Part shown: positions 1-10,528 of the stretch, in pieces
Layout of the letters: every line of letters starts with the position of its first letter
Position numbering within the stretch: position 1 is the first letter of the stretch
Assembly (NCBI GenBank): GCA_008828725.1
Contig: MEHQ01003861.1
Location: forward strand, 124,001 to 188,000
DNA: 64,000 nt
Direction of reading: 5' to 3'
DNA from: Saccharina japonica
Lineage: Eukaryota; Sar; Phaeophyceae; Laminariales; Laminariaceae
Program-made: the position numbers and the translations under genes
The notes under the pieces: generated by a model
Seen by the model: the letters and a program-made list of their open reading frames with translations, nothing else
Databases searched by the model: none
Told to the model about the DNA's origin: nothing

Positions 1-774
1 CACAAGTCCGAAGAGGTACACCTAAAATCCCTACAGCATGTTATGGGTGTCCAAAACTGAACTACACGCCCGCAATCTCCATTCGACTACAGCAGCATCG
101 TCCCCCCCCCCCCCCCCCACTCTTTACCAATGAATTTGCCGACTACAGCGTAACTACTGTCTGAAGTGCTATCTGTACAAAAACACACGGTAGGCGTGGG
201 AACAAGATGGAGCACGCAGCTGCTGTCTGAAGTGCTGCCGGAATGACAGTCCGCGGGCACACAGTGAAAAAGAACAGCCAACCAAAGCCATCACGTCAAT
301 TGACAATTGCCCTAATCTATCCTGAACGTCTGTGTTAGGCACAGCATTATAAACATCGACACTGACTATTAATAGGAATCGTTCCACATTGAAGGGGTAT
401 TCCACGATCAGGCACACAATGAAGGCACCCGGGGTGTCCGCGCCATCTCTGCCGCGTCTCTCAACCAGTGACGTCATCCACACAGACCCAACAACGAAAT
501 TCAGGGGAAAAAACGAAAAAAACAAAAATGATTGTCCGTTCGTCACGGGTCGATGTCGTCCGTGCTCCGGATGGCTGCTCCGCGCTGCTGTGCTGCTGCA
601 TGGCATGTAAAAATGCAAAATTTAAACATACCAGGACAGGATGGGGGTATACGAAAACAAAGTACTCGTACAGTAAACAATTACAGCAGTGCGTATACGT
701 AGTCGAGGGATATATTATATTCAGTTCACACCTTCGAGGGACACTTTTATATTACTATATTAAAAGTCCACACT
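1..774. other. Non-coding stretch, no gene seen
   Basis: Short open frames overlap on both strands here but none has a recognisable domain or a credible splice structure. The only clear structure is a run of 17 C at 102-118. Confidence 0.5.
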
Positions 775-896
775 GCCGGTCGCCCCGGTGGTCTAACTGG
801 TAGCCACGAAGCCTGTAGGGCCGGATGTCCAGGGTTCGATTCTCCCCATGGAGGTGTTTATTATAACAAAACACCGACTGTCGAGAGCGCATATTA
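775..896 (+). mobile_element. tRNA-derived SINE, 5' (head) part
   Basis: The segment has an internal RNA polymerase III promoter layout. An A-box-like tggtctaactgg lies at about 789-800 and a B-box-like ggttcgattct at about 833-843, the spacing of a tRNA gene. It closely matches the head of the full SINE at 14539-14878. The copy stops at 896, where a LINE 3' end begins, and the SINE body resumes at 1539. It is a SINE head rather than a tRNA gene because the flank after the B box follows the SINE body and not an acceptor stem. Confidence 0.8.
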
Positions 897-1538
897 CGTA
901 CCCGTTGTATGGGTGGCGCCCAAGGGAAGGGAGACGGAGGGTGGGGAGGGTCATAGGGAAACCAGGACGGACGAAAACAGGAAAGAGACGGCAAACAGAG
1001 TAGGTGCCAGACCGAATAGCTGGTAGAACCTGCCTGTACTACGGGCACAAACCTGCCTCAGCTGGCCTTTGGTGTGCTCCGGCTGGCTGTCCTATCCTGT
1101 CGTTCTCAGTCTTGCTCTGTTGGCGCTGTTTCGGTCCATTTATTTTTCTTTCATTTCATTTGGTTTTTAGTGGAGGTCGCATCTCCTCTGGGAGAAGCAC
1201 GACACTGTCTTTCTTTTTGTCATGCTTTTCATTTGGTTGCTTGATTGTTGATTTGCTTCAGTATATTTACTTTTTATTTTTTTTTCTTTTCGCTTTTTTT
1301 CTTTTATCTCTTTTTTTCTCTTGCATGCAGCTGGATTGCTAGCAGGGTAGGTCTTGCCTGTCGTATATGGCGTTGCATTGTCTGCTCTGCTTACTGCACT
1401 GAGTGTAGTATCTCTATGTCCTAGTTTTGTGACCACAGAACTGGTACCTTTTTAGGATGAAGAATCGGCACGGACACTGGGTGTGCTGGATGTCGACGGG
1501 TAGAAAGGAAGGTTTAATGTGAAGAACGCACACACACA
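897..1538 (+). mobile_element. LINE 3' end (5'-truncated copy) inserted in a SINE
   Basis: This is the 3' region of the dominant LINE family of the window. It has the conserved blocks 'gaccgaatagctggtagaac', 'tggtgtgctccggctg', 'catctcctctgggagaagca', 'ctggattgctagcagggtag' and 'gtgctggatgtcgacgggta', and it ends in a short (CA)n tail. Homology to the ORF-bearing copy at 7864-9434 (minus) places it at the very end of the ORF plus the 3' UTR. The flanks are the two halves of one SINE, so the LINE landed in the SINE. No clear target-site duplication is visible. Confidence 0.8.
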
Positions 1539-1750
1539 TAGCGTGGGTAAAGCAAAATTTGACGAAAGTTGACGAGGGAAGAAAGTGCTGAAACCTTCTC
1601 GCGATAAAAACCAAGGCAAGAACCGTAGTGGGGGAGGAGGGAGAGGAGCCTACTTTGTGACCCCGGATCTGAGTTACGACTAGGGATGGAGAAAGACGGA
1701 AGTGCGAAGATAATAGATTGGAGGGAAAAACAAGAACAAAAAAAACTGTG
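1539..1750 (+). mobile_element. tRNA-derived SINE, 3' (body) part
   Basis: This continues the SINE interrupted at 896. It has the body motifs 'gacgaaagttgacgaggg', 'ttctcgcgataaaaa', 'gagttacgactaggga' and 'gacggaagtgcgaagataat', followed by an A-rich tail near 1725-1746. The same order is found uninterrupted at 14655-14878. Confidence 0.8.
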
Positions 1751-2019
1751 TTGCAAGCCTTCCATGTGTTCATTTGGACACAACAGGGACACGATATTGT
1801 ATCACGGTGGTTGTCATCAACAAACTGTGTTAGGGTATCAATTCGCGGACGCACAGCTGTCGTCATTCGGGTCAGTGGCTCGGCTTGCAACCGAACAAAG
1901 GGGCACCCGGTGAGACAGGACTCGCATGTCACATAGCCAAACTGGAGGATGCTCTCAGCACGTGGATCTGGCCATACTTTTGCCACGGGTAGGCTGGGGC
2001 TTGTGAACATTTGTCATCA

Positions 2020-2163
2020 GTGCGAGCAACAAAGCACGACGATCCACTACTCGTGTCAACTATTTGTTGTGCAGTTAACATCGGTGCGAACAACAAAGCA
2101 CGACGATCCCGACAGTGTACTGGTAAGACGCACCGCTGCTGCTGCTGCTGCTGCTGCTGCTGT
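2020..2163 (+). repeat. Short direct repeat plus (GCT)n microsatellite
   Basis: A unit of about 28 bp containing 'caacaaagcacgacgatcc' occurs twice (about 2027-2047 and 2089-2109). It is followed by a pure (GCT)n tract of about nine units at 2135-2162. No coding context is evident. Confidence 0.7.
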
Positions 2164-2429
2164 AGATTGCTGATAAAACAAGGTAAATTCGTTGATAGCT
2201 ACAGAATGCTGTCGTAGTCAAAACGGGAATACGATCATAGGTTTGTGTAAAAAACTTTCAAGCAATGTAGAACGGTCGCATTGTTGGTGGTGCGATCCTG
2301 CGATTAAAGGTAATTGTAGCTACAGCCGGCTACAGTTTTACGGCGTACCTCACCTTTTAATCTCGCGAGGCTCCTTCCGCCAGAACAGCGGTGGAAGATG
2401 GTTTTGGTCTCGTGGCGCTCGGTGGATGT

Positions 2430-2500
2430 GTAAAGCACACAATTTGACGAGAGTCGACGAGGGAAGAAAGTGATGAAATAATCTCGCAAAAAAGAGAGGT
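2430..2500 (+). mobile_element. SINE body fragment
   Basis: It contains 'acgagggaagaaagtgatga' followed by 'ctcgcaaaa', which aligns with the middle of the SINE body. Head and tail are missing. Confidence 0.6.
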
Positions 2501-2540
2501 GGACAAGCCTTGATAGTAGGTATTTACGGGGGGGGGGTTG

Positions 2541-2612
2541 TGCTTGGCGCCTGAAGCCGACCCTCCGACCAGAACCCTAACCCGAGCCCTATGCCAGTAG
2601 TCAGTGCTGTGA
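2541..2612 (-). repeat. Fragment of a telomere-like foldback family
   Basis: The stretch with 'gaaccctaacccgagcccta' followed by 'tgccagtagtcagtgct' matches the right arm of the foldback element at 53666-54070. It is a truncated copy carrying degenerate CCCTAA-like repeats. Confidence 0.6.
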
Positions 2613-2985
2613 TACTGCGCTTGGTCAGACTCTTGGTTGACTCGGCCGGTGTAGATGCTCAGCTCGGAAAGACTCCGGGTTGACACTGGATGCTGTGGCT
2701 GGGAAATAGTTCAAGTTGGTTGAGCCGCGTATAACATTCCCTTTAGATAACCAGAGTGCCTGAATAGGTACCCTAGGAAGACCTGGCTTTGTCCACGACT
2801 GGCAACAAAAGGCAAGCCACGTACCGTATCGTATATAACATACAGCAGTACGTATACGTATCATGGCGGGGAGGGAGAGACGAACTATTAGTTGTACCTA
2901 TGGTTATGTATTGACTCCGGATATCAATCATTACGACTAATGAGGAAAACAATAAAAGGGCGAAGATAGTACTTGGGGTGGGAAA

Positions 2986-3383
2986 ATGAGAACGAAAACG
3001 GCGGATGTTGTGATAATACGTACATACGCGCAGAAAACATGTTGGAAACGGCGTCAGTCACCGTTGGACATCGCTCAAAAACTCAAAGCTTTAGACAAGT
3101 TTATATCATATACGAAGAATAGCGAAGTGTCGATACGACGCTTTATTGAACGTCTCGCCGAGTGCACACTCAATGACGCGCGTACGCGTAAGATCATTAT
3201 CAGAGGAAGTCGAGGGAGCGTGAGTCAAGAATATTGAAGGTAACCAACGAGCTGTTGCCCTGACGAAACCCACGCCCAAAAGCACGGAGAAGGCACTCAG
3301 CGAGGCAGAGGAGGGGAAACGTTTGGGACAACGTTTTCTGCAAAAGGTTCACAGATTCTCCGAGTACCTTGGAGCAAAGTAAG
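2986..3383 (+). pseudogene. Decayed coding-like tract, unknown product
   Basis: A frame at 2986-3237 (83 codons) gives a basic, helix-rich peptide with 'LDIAQKLKALDKFI' and 'RRFIERLAECTLNDARTRK'. Just after its stop another frame continues with similarly plausible charged sequence (containing 'KRLGQRFLQKVHRFSEYLGA') to a stop near 3383. The change of frame suggests one frameshifted relic. I do not recognise the family. A spurious ORF pair is quite possible. Confidence 0.25.
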
Positions 3384-3384
3384 G

Positions 3385-3620
3385 AGTATTATTGAAGATA
3401 CAATATTTCAGGTACTTCGTGTACTCGGAGTATTTCGGGGTTCGATACTCCCGATACTGCTCGTACTCGGAGTATTTCGGGTATGAACACTCACGATACT
3501 GTTCTACTCAGAGTATTTCGAGGTCCGCAACTGCGGGTACTCCTTGTATTCCGAGTATTTGGGGCTTCAGTATTGTCCATACTCCCAGTACTCCAAGTAT
3601 TCAGGCCGCTAATAGTACTC
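3385..3620 (+). repeat. Minisatellite built on an 'actcggagtatttcg' core
   Basis: About five diverged units carry a core like 'tactcggagtatttcgg' at roughly 42-45 bp spacing (near 3422, 3464, 3508, 3550, 3590). The tract ends with the palindrome 'gtactcggagtac' (near 3615). Similar short runs recur at about 6115-6145. Confidence 0.65.
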
Positions 3621-3633
3621 GGAGTACGCACTG

Positions 3634-3762
3634 TGGGTGGCCCCCAATGGAATGGGGACAGAGCGGGTGGACGGTTTGTAGGGAAACCGCGGTCGGACGA
3701 AAGCAGGAAGGAGACGCAGACAAGGTAGCAAGGTACCAGACCGACTAGCTGGTAGAACCAGA
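3634..3762 (+). mobile_element. LINE fragment (ORF end / start of 3' UTR)
   Basis: It contains 'gtagggaaaccgcggtcgga' and 'taccagaccgactagctggt', matching the region around the end of the LINE ORF (compare 8994-9100 on the minus strand). Truncated on both sides. Confidence 0.65.
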
Positions 3763-3808
3763 TATGCCATGAGACAGCACTTTTACACCTTGACGGACGA
3801 GGTCAAGG

Positions 3809-5504
3809 AAAATGCCTTGACGGACGTGCCTTGCTGGCAAAACCCGGGGACACCAAGTAAAACCCCCCGTTTTTGGAGAACGCCTGACCATATTTTTTTT
3901 AAACCAGTATATTGTTTTTTGAGATTTTGTTTTCCGCAATTTTTTTTCTCGTTCGGAGTTCATATTTACAGCAGCAGTATCTTGATCCACCACGACTAGA
4001 GGTGGGCACCGGGAGGCGAAAAAAAACCCCGAAAACCGGATAACGAGGCGTTATTATCAAATGAAAAAACCGGGTAAAACCGGTTTTGTTCCGCCGGTTT
4101 TAACCGGTTTTCGAACGCCTGCAAAGGATTGAACACCACGGCATGTTTGGTTGAAAAACGTGCTGTTTACATGTGGATTCCGAGCCACAACCACCACAGC
4201 GCACGAGGTGGCGTGATTTCAAGGTATAAAACATTCTTGTGAAGAAGACATTGCCGGTGCACAGGTACTATACGTATACCTACTGGTTACTATTAATAGG
4301 GCGTTCTTCGCGATTACTTGCTTCCTGTCTTTTTTTCCTATGCCTTACAGATCAGCGTATTCGGAGGGCTTTCCTGCGCGCGCTCTAACTACACTAAAAC
4401 CAAGTCAAAATATCTACACTAATTTCAAGATAAAAATCCCCACTAATTTTCAACATATTTTGGTTTCAGACTAAAATCAACTTTGTTTTAAAGAGTCCAA
4501 AACAAGTGAAAGTATACTATATACAGTAGTAGTTGTCGTACGTGCAAGTTTTGTATACCTTGGTATGGTATATGTTTTGATATATGACAACTATAACACG
4601 TCAGCAAAAAATCTGATCTGTTGTTTAGAGCACGGTTGATGTACACAGTTACACGTATGTATGTATGTATGCATGATACCATATACCAGGTATAACACTA
4701 CAACTGCTGTTGTGTGTATCCATTTATTATAAATAGTATACTGGTGATGGTTTCATTCGGTAGAGGAACGATGAAAAAATCGTCCGGTCTTATCCGGTTT
4801 TTATCCGGTTTAATCCGGTTTAAAACCGGTTTTATACGGATGAAAACCGGTTTTATCCGGTTACATCCTTTTTTTCCGATTATATACGGTTTCGGTTAAC
4901 CGGTTTAAACCGGCGAAAAAAACCGCTGTTTTTTTTTCCAAAACCGCCTGCTGGGTTTCCAAAAACCTGTTTAAACCGTATTGTTTTTAGCGGTGCCCAC
5001 CTCTAACCACGACCAACGGGCAACAATGCAATATCCTCGTATCTTGTTGCTCCTTCATGATGTGTTGGAGCCAGCAGCGCTAACATAATACAAAGTAGGG
5101 GTTTCCACAGAGATAATGAGGCGATTTTTTACGTAGCGGTAATGGGGGACAATCCGTCTAGACGAATGGAAATGCCTTGACGGACGTGACTTGAGGGCAA
5201 AACCAGGGACACCAAGTAACAATCCCCGTTTTTGGAGAACGCCTGACCATATTTTTGATAAACAGTATTTTCTTTTTGAGATTTAGTTTTCCGTCATTTT
5301 TTTTCTCGTTCGGAGCTCATATTTACACGAGTATCGTGATAAAGCACGACCAACGGGCAACAATACAATATCCTCGTGTCTTTTTGCTCCTTCATGATGT
5401 GTTGGAGCCAGTAGCACAAAATAAAACAAACTAGGGGTTTCCACAGAGATCATGAGGCGCTTTTTACGTAGCGGGAATAGGGGACAATCGGTCTAGACGA
5501 ATGG
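3809..5504 (+). repeat. Tandem direct duplication of a ~340-bp unit, one unit interrupted
   Basis: Unit 1 starts at about 3809 and unit 2 at about 5169, both with 'aatgccttgacggacg', and a third partial start lies at 5505. Shared blocks include 'tttttggagaacgcctgacc', 'gcacgaccaacgggcaacaa'-like sequence and 'catgatgtgttggagccag'. Unit 1 is longer by about 1.0 kb because it holds the hAT-like element at 3997-5005. Unit 2 provides the uninserted sequence. Confidence 0.8.
3997..5005. mobile_element. hAT-like non-autonomous DNA transposon (copy 1)
   Basis: The terminal inverted repeats are 'tagaggtgggcaccg' (3997-4011) and its exact reverse complement (4991-5005). They are flanked by the perfect 8-bp direct repeat 'accacgac' (3989-3996 and 5006-5013). 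An 8-bp duplication with a TAGAG/CAGGG-type terminus is the hallmark of the hAT superfamily. Both ends are rich in subterminal 'aaccggttt'/'ccggtttt' motifs, the usual type of transposase-binding array in hAT elements. No transposase frame is present in the 1,009 bp. The empty site is seen near 5335-5365 in the tandem paralogue. Confidence 0.88.
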
Positions 5505-5539
5505 AAATGGCTTGACGGACGCCCTTGACTGACTGACTG

Positions 5540-6113
5540 CTTGACGGTTGCCCGTCTCCTGACATCTTTGGGTAAAACTTGTCCGTACTACAGGTATAAA
5601 CCTGCCTCGGCTACCTGGAAGGTGCTTTTGGTGTGCTCCGGTTGCCTGTCCTTTCCTGTCGTTCTTAGTCTTGCTCTGATTGCGTTGTTTTTCATTCCAT
5701 TGCATTTCGTTTCATTTAGTTTTATTTTATTTTATTGTCTGTCGCATCTCCTCTGGGAGAAGCACGACTCGTTCTTTCTTTCGGTCATGGTTTTGTTTGG
5801 TTGTTTGATTGTTTGTTGGTTTGCTTTATTATGTGTTTTTATTTTATATTTTTCGTTTTTCTCTTTTTTTTTTATTTTTTTCTCTTGCATGCAACTGGAT
5901 TGCTAGCAGGGTAGATCTTGCCTGCCGTATATGGCATTGCATTGTCTGCTCTGCTTACTTTACTGGACTGAGCGTACTATCTCTCTGTCGTAGTTTAGTG
6001 ACCATATAACTGTCACCTTTTTTTAGGGTGAAGAATCGGCACGGACACTAAGTGTGCTGGATGTCGACCGGTAGAAATTTTTAAAAGAAGGTCTAATTTG
6101 AAAACACACACAC
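5540..6113 (+). mobile_element. LINE 3' end (5'-truncated copy)
   Basis: It runs from the start of the 3' UTR ('tggtgtgctccggttgcctg') through 'catctcctctgggagaagca' and 'ctggattgctagcagggtag' to 'atgtcgaccggtagaa' and a (CA)n tail at about 6100-6113. It is moderately diverged from the other copies. Confidence 0.8.
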
Positions 6114-6351
6114 TCGATACTCGGAGGATACTCGGAGTGTGAAGTGAGTTATGGGCATCTTTGCATCATTTTAAAGACTCGGCCGTCATTCCTCCCAGGT
6201 TCTTGGTGCATGTGACTGGCGTTTAAAGCATTTTAAACTCCACAGATGCGGCCATCACCTCGGAGTATACTTGGAGTATACTATCTCGTACATATTCATA
6301 ATGGTAAGAGCATCTGTGAAAGGTTTCTTGGTGTATTTATTGCCTGTTGTA

Positions 6352-7114
6352 CGAGCTGGTTCCAGCGACACCCAAAATATTCCTTCTTCGCACTTTTGCA
6401 CGCTGGTTTTTGAGAGTTGGAAAACGAAATTTGGCATGGTTGTGTGTCATGACCATATGAAAAAAACTGACCGCTGGTCTTTTTTTATTTTTGTTTTTTT
6501 GGTTCTTGAGATACATTTGTTTCTGTTTTTTCTGAATTTTTAGGCAACTTTAACCCTCCCTAATTCACGAAAAACAACGAAAACTCAAAAAAGACAAGCG
6601 GTCAGTTTTTTCATATGGTCATGACGCACAACCATGACAAATTTCGTTTTCCAACTCTCAAAAACCAAAGTGCAAAAATGATTCACGTGAAAGTACTCGA
6701 AAATTGTTCCCGGTTCATGTTAATGTCTAGTACTTTGGAAGGCGGTAAATATAACAGCCTTGCATGTTTCGCAGAACACAACAAATGTCACAACCATGTT
6801 CCCTTTGTTGATACGATCATGTCAACACTTCTAGCGTCGAATTATTCGACGTATTGGCCGATTTATGGCCCAAATACGAATTTTTAGGAATTTTAGTATG
6901 GGCAGTTTCAACCCCTATACAACAACGCCTCCGCAAGTAATACGAAAAATGTCCATATTTTGCGAACTACAACTCGTACGCCAAAAATCTCTTCAGCGAT
7001 GTGTTCCCCTTGTTCATGCGGGCATGTGGATGTCTTTAGTATTGAAAATATCAACGGATTCCGGTTTTTATTGCCCAAAGGTGGAATCTCACGCTTGTTG
7101 CTGGAACCAGCTCG
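6352..7114. mobile_element. TA-flanked non-autonomous TIR element (copy 1)
   Basis: The ends are 'cgagctggttccag' at 6352 and its inverse ending at 7114, each bordered by TA (6350-6351, 7115-7116). A second copy with the same ends and TA borders is at 46020-46801. TA duplication suggests Tc1/mariner-type mobilisation. Inside the left third lies a perfect-looking hairpin (about 6410-6475 with 6600-6660, for example 'ttggaaaacgaaatttg'). No transposase is encoded. Confidence 0.75.
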
Positions 7115-7124
7115 TAGCTTCACA

Positions 7125-7862
7125 AAGGGGGCACGACAGAGATTTGACAGCCAATCTGAGCCAATTGCATCATTTTGATGTTTCACTTATTTATTTTGCC
7201 GTGGTCGTTTTTTGCCTTTGTCTCTCCGCCCCTCCGATTTTCCTAGGACTTTCTTCGGTTGCTCAGCTACGTACGTACTCATTTTGTTTTTGTTATTTCC
7301 TCTTCTCTTTCCTTGACTCTCGTGTGTGGCACGAGAACGAAACAGAACTGAGTAGGAAGTGCCACGAATCCGTTATATAGATGACGCCCAAACGAATGGA
7401 GACGGAGGGTGGGGGGGGTTCGTAGGGGAAACGCGGCGGACGAAAGAAGGAAAGATACGGCAAACAGAGTAGGTACCAGACCGACTAGCTGGTAGAACCT
7501 GCCTGTACTACGGGCAACAACCTGCCTCGGCTGGCTGGAAGGTGCTTTTGGTGTGCTCCGGCTGCCTGGTTCTTCCTGTCGTTCTTTGTCTTGCTCTGTT
7601 GGCGCTGTTTTTCGGTCCGTTTCGTTTCGTTTCGTTTCATTTGGTTATTTAATGGATGTCGCATCTCCTTTGGGAGAAGCGCGACACTATCTTTCTTTTA
7701 TTTTGTCATGCTTTTGTTTGATTGCTTGATTGTTGATTTGCTTCAGTATGTTTACTTTTTATTATTTTTCCTTTTCGCTTTTTTGTTTATTTTTTCTTTC
7801 TCTCTTTTCTCTCTCGCATGCACCTGGTCTGCTAGCAGGGTACGTCTTGCCTGTCGTATATG
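7125..7862 (+). mobile_element. LINE 3' end (plus strand) abutting an opposite copy
   Basis: It carries the upstream 3'-UTR block ('tttgccgtggtcg', 'tttcctaggactttcttcgg', 'agctacgtacgtactcattt'), the ORF-tail-like block and the distal UTR up to 'gcctgtcgtatatg'. There it meets the 3' tail of a minus-strand copy. The terminal ~190 bp and (CA)n are missing, so the junction is a truncation or recombination point. Confidence 0.75.
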
Positions 7863-7863
7863 T

Positions 7864-9434
7864 GAGTGTGTTCTTCACATTAAACCTTCCTTTCTACCCG
7901 TCGACATCCAGCACACCCAGTGTCCGTGCCGATTCATCATCCTAAAAAGGTACCAGTTCTGTGGTCACAAAACTACGACACGGAGATACTACGCTCAGTG
8001 CAGTAAGATAAGGAGAGCAGACAATACAATGCCATATACGACAGGCAAGACCTACCCTGCTAGCAATCCAGGTGCATGCAAGAGAAAAAAAGAGAAAGAA
8101 GAAAAAAAGCGAAAAGGAAATAAGAATAAAGAGTAAATATACTCAAGCAAATCAACAATCAAGCAACCAAACAAAAGCATGACAAAAATAAAAAAAAAGT
8201 GGCGTGCTTCTCCCGGAGGAGATGCGACATCCAAAAAAAAACCAAATGAAATGAAACGAAATGAAATCAAATGGATGAAAACAGCGCCAACAGAGCAAGA
8301 CTAAGAATAACAGGAAAAGACAGCCAGCCGGAGCACACCAAAAGCACCTTCCAGCCATCCGAAACAGGTTTGTGCCCGTAGTACAGGCAGGTTCTACCAG
8401 CTAGTCGGTCTGGTACCTACTCTGTTTGCCGTCTCTTCCCTGCTTCCGTCCGCCATGGTTTCCCTAGGAACCCCCCTCCCTCCGTCTCCATCCCCTTGGG
8501 CGCCACCCCTACAACGGATACGTGGCACTTCCTACTCAGTTCCGTTTCGTTTTTGTGTAACAGAGAGTCCAGGAAAGAGAACACGAAAAAAAATAAAAAA
8601 TGAATACGTACGTAGCTATGCAACCAATGAAAGTCCCAGGAAAAGTACGGAAGCCGCAGAAACAAAGGCAAAAGCGATCACGGTAACAAAAATATGTAAA
8701 ATAAAGTAAATGAAGCAAATGATGCCGAGGGGCTGTAGCATCGCTGTCGTGCCCCCCTTGAGAAGCAACAACAGGCAATACAACAAGCAAACATAAGAAA
8801 TAAGAAATAAGAACCAAGAAAATAAAAACAAACAAACAAACAAAGGGAAAGGAAGACCACCAGAAATACCCAAGGAAAGAAAGAGAGAAAAAAAAGACAA
8901 ACTAACACCCATTTTGCCATCCGCCAAGCCAGGTAGTACTTTCTCATCCCAGGGATAAGAACGAGAGTAACAATAAAACTGTCTAGGCGGGACTTACAAG
9001 TCAGCCTGGTACCTTGCTATCCTGTCAGCTGTTTCCCTCCTGCTCTCATCAGCCGCGGTTTCCGTACGACTGTTGCCCCCCCCCTCCACATTCCTTTTTG
9101 CACCCCCCGCAACGGATGCGTGGAGCTGTCTACTCAGTTCCGCCTCGACCTTGTGCCACCGGATCATGAACTGTTCAGCCGCTTCGAGGACCCCCCTGTA
9201 CCCCCTGTACCACTTGCCCACTTTAGTTGCTGCAACGGTCCACACTGCGGTCTCTAATCCAAACACCAACGGGACCTGTGCCGTGGACCCCTTGGAGGCT
9301 TGAAACACCTTGAGGTCCTCAGCAAGGCATTTCTGCCAGGACTTTGGTTGTCCGTCCGGTCTGCGTCCCTCCCCACCCCTCATGGTCCCGAACATCACCC
9401 GACTGGGTAGTCGCCCCTTGGGTTGCCGTGCCAC
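7864..9434 (-). mobile_element. LINE copy with ORF C-terminus and long 3' UTR
   Basis: Read on the minus strand from 9434, this copy contains the end of the LINE ORF (stop near 8994), about 1.1 kb of 3' UTR and a short GT-rich/(CA)n tail at 7864-7875. It is the most complete LINE here and fixes the orientation of all other copies. It is 5'-truncated at 9434, where a separate plus-strand LINE tail follows. Confidence 0.8.
8994..9434 (-). pseudogene. C-terminus of a non-LTR retrotransposon ORF (reverse transcriptase polyprotein)
   Basis: The frame gives 146 residues. The part around 'RRPDGQPKSWQKCLAEDLK' (about residues 24-42) matches the basic 'GR-x-RPKxxWxxxxxEDL' block that ends many LINE ORF2 proteins, downstream of reverse transcriptase and before the carboxy tail. 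A plausible Arg-rich tail with 'AELSRQLHASV' follows. The polymerase and endonuclease domains are absent because the copy is 5'-truncated, so this ATG is not the real start. The family call rests on this motif and on the fact that the downstream sequence is the repeated LINE 3' UTR. It is not expected to be functional. Confidence 0.65.
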
Positions 9435-9448
9435 GGTTCCGGCATTGC

Positions 9449-9611
9449 ATTGTCTGCTCTGCTTACTGCACTGAGCGTACTATCTCTGTGTCCTAGTTTT
9501 GAGACCACATAAATGGTACCTTTCAAGGATGAAAAATCGGCACGGACACTGGGTGTGCTGGATGTTGACGGGTAGAAAGGAAGGTCTAATGTGAAGAACA
9601 CACACACAAGG
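9449..9611 (+). mobile_element. LINE terminal fragment (+)
   Basis: It covers only the last ~160 bp of the LINE ('cattgcattgtctgctctgc' to 'aatgtgaagaacacacacac'). It directly abuts the truncated 5' side of the minus-strand copy, so the two LINEs lie back to back. Confidence 0.8.
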
Positions 9612-10528
9612 GTAAGAGCTCTTGCAAGTGAAGCTGGAAAGTACAATTGAAGCAACTTATGTTCAAAAATATAGTCCGTCAGATCAATGTTATGTTTGCC
9701 AAATAGTATACATTGATAGTGTGATTTGAAGTTGTTCTGCCGGTCTGACGTAAATCACGTATACGACATATATATACTATCAAGTAGGCCGCGGGAAAGC
9801 TCCCACCCGGGCGACTATGATGGCCCGATCATTTCGTTTTTATGTTTTTATATGGGAGCTGAATGTGAGTCAGAGTTATACGTATTTATCGTATAGCTCT
9901 CTGTTTATTACACGCATTAATTTTGTCAGGTGATTATACGGATAGTTATGGAGGTTCCGGGGTATCTTGTCTCAAGTAATGTAAAAGTCGTCAGAATCAA
10001 GTCTTATGTGGCCTGGGTTTTTGAAAAACAAATCCTCCAAGATATTATCATCGATAAAGTCTGACAAAGTGTGTTTTTTTCGCCAAGGATGGGTTGTACT
10101 CGTCGTGTGTTTGCATGGTGGTTCCCTGTTCGCCGGCAATGCACACCAATACTTCAAAAATTCGTCAAAAACCCAACGTCTTGTCGGCACATCAAAGGCA
10201 GAGCGTAAAGCTGCATTCTTACACTAACGACAGTTTGCTTTGCGCTTGTCACATACAGTATAAAAATGGATTGCGTTTTTTGTACAACACGGTTCCGGGT
10301 GATAACGAAACGAAATGCGGTTTGCACTGGTTTGCATCATAATTGTTTTCACTTGAAATTTAGACATAGATTAAAATCGCAACAAGGATATATGTACCAC
10401 CAATCTCATCGAGGACAAAAAGTAGAGGAAGTGTAATGGTATGGGCTAGGAAGGCCGGTAATTACCTCTGTATAGGTAATTAGTCCGTTTTCGTATAACT
10501 TGGATGTCATTCGTATTCGGGGTACTTA
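9612..10528. other. Non-coding stretch, no gene seen
   Basis: Short ORFs only, AT-rich in the middle. I see no transposon termini, splice modules or recognisable protein. Confidence 0.45.

Noticed and set aside
775..860. tRNA gene
   Set aside because: A and B boxes are present but the sequence continues into a repeated SINE body and no acceptor stem closes. The same head occurs in many diverged copies.
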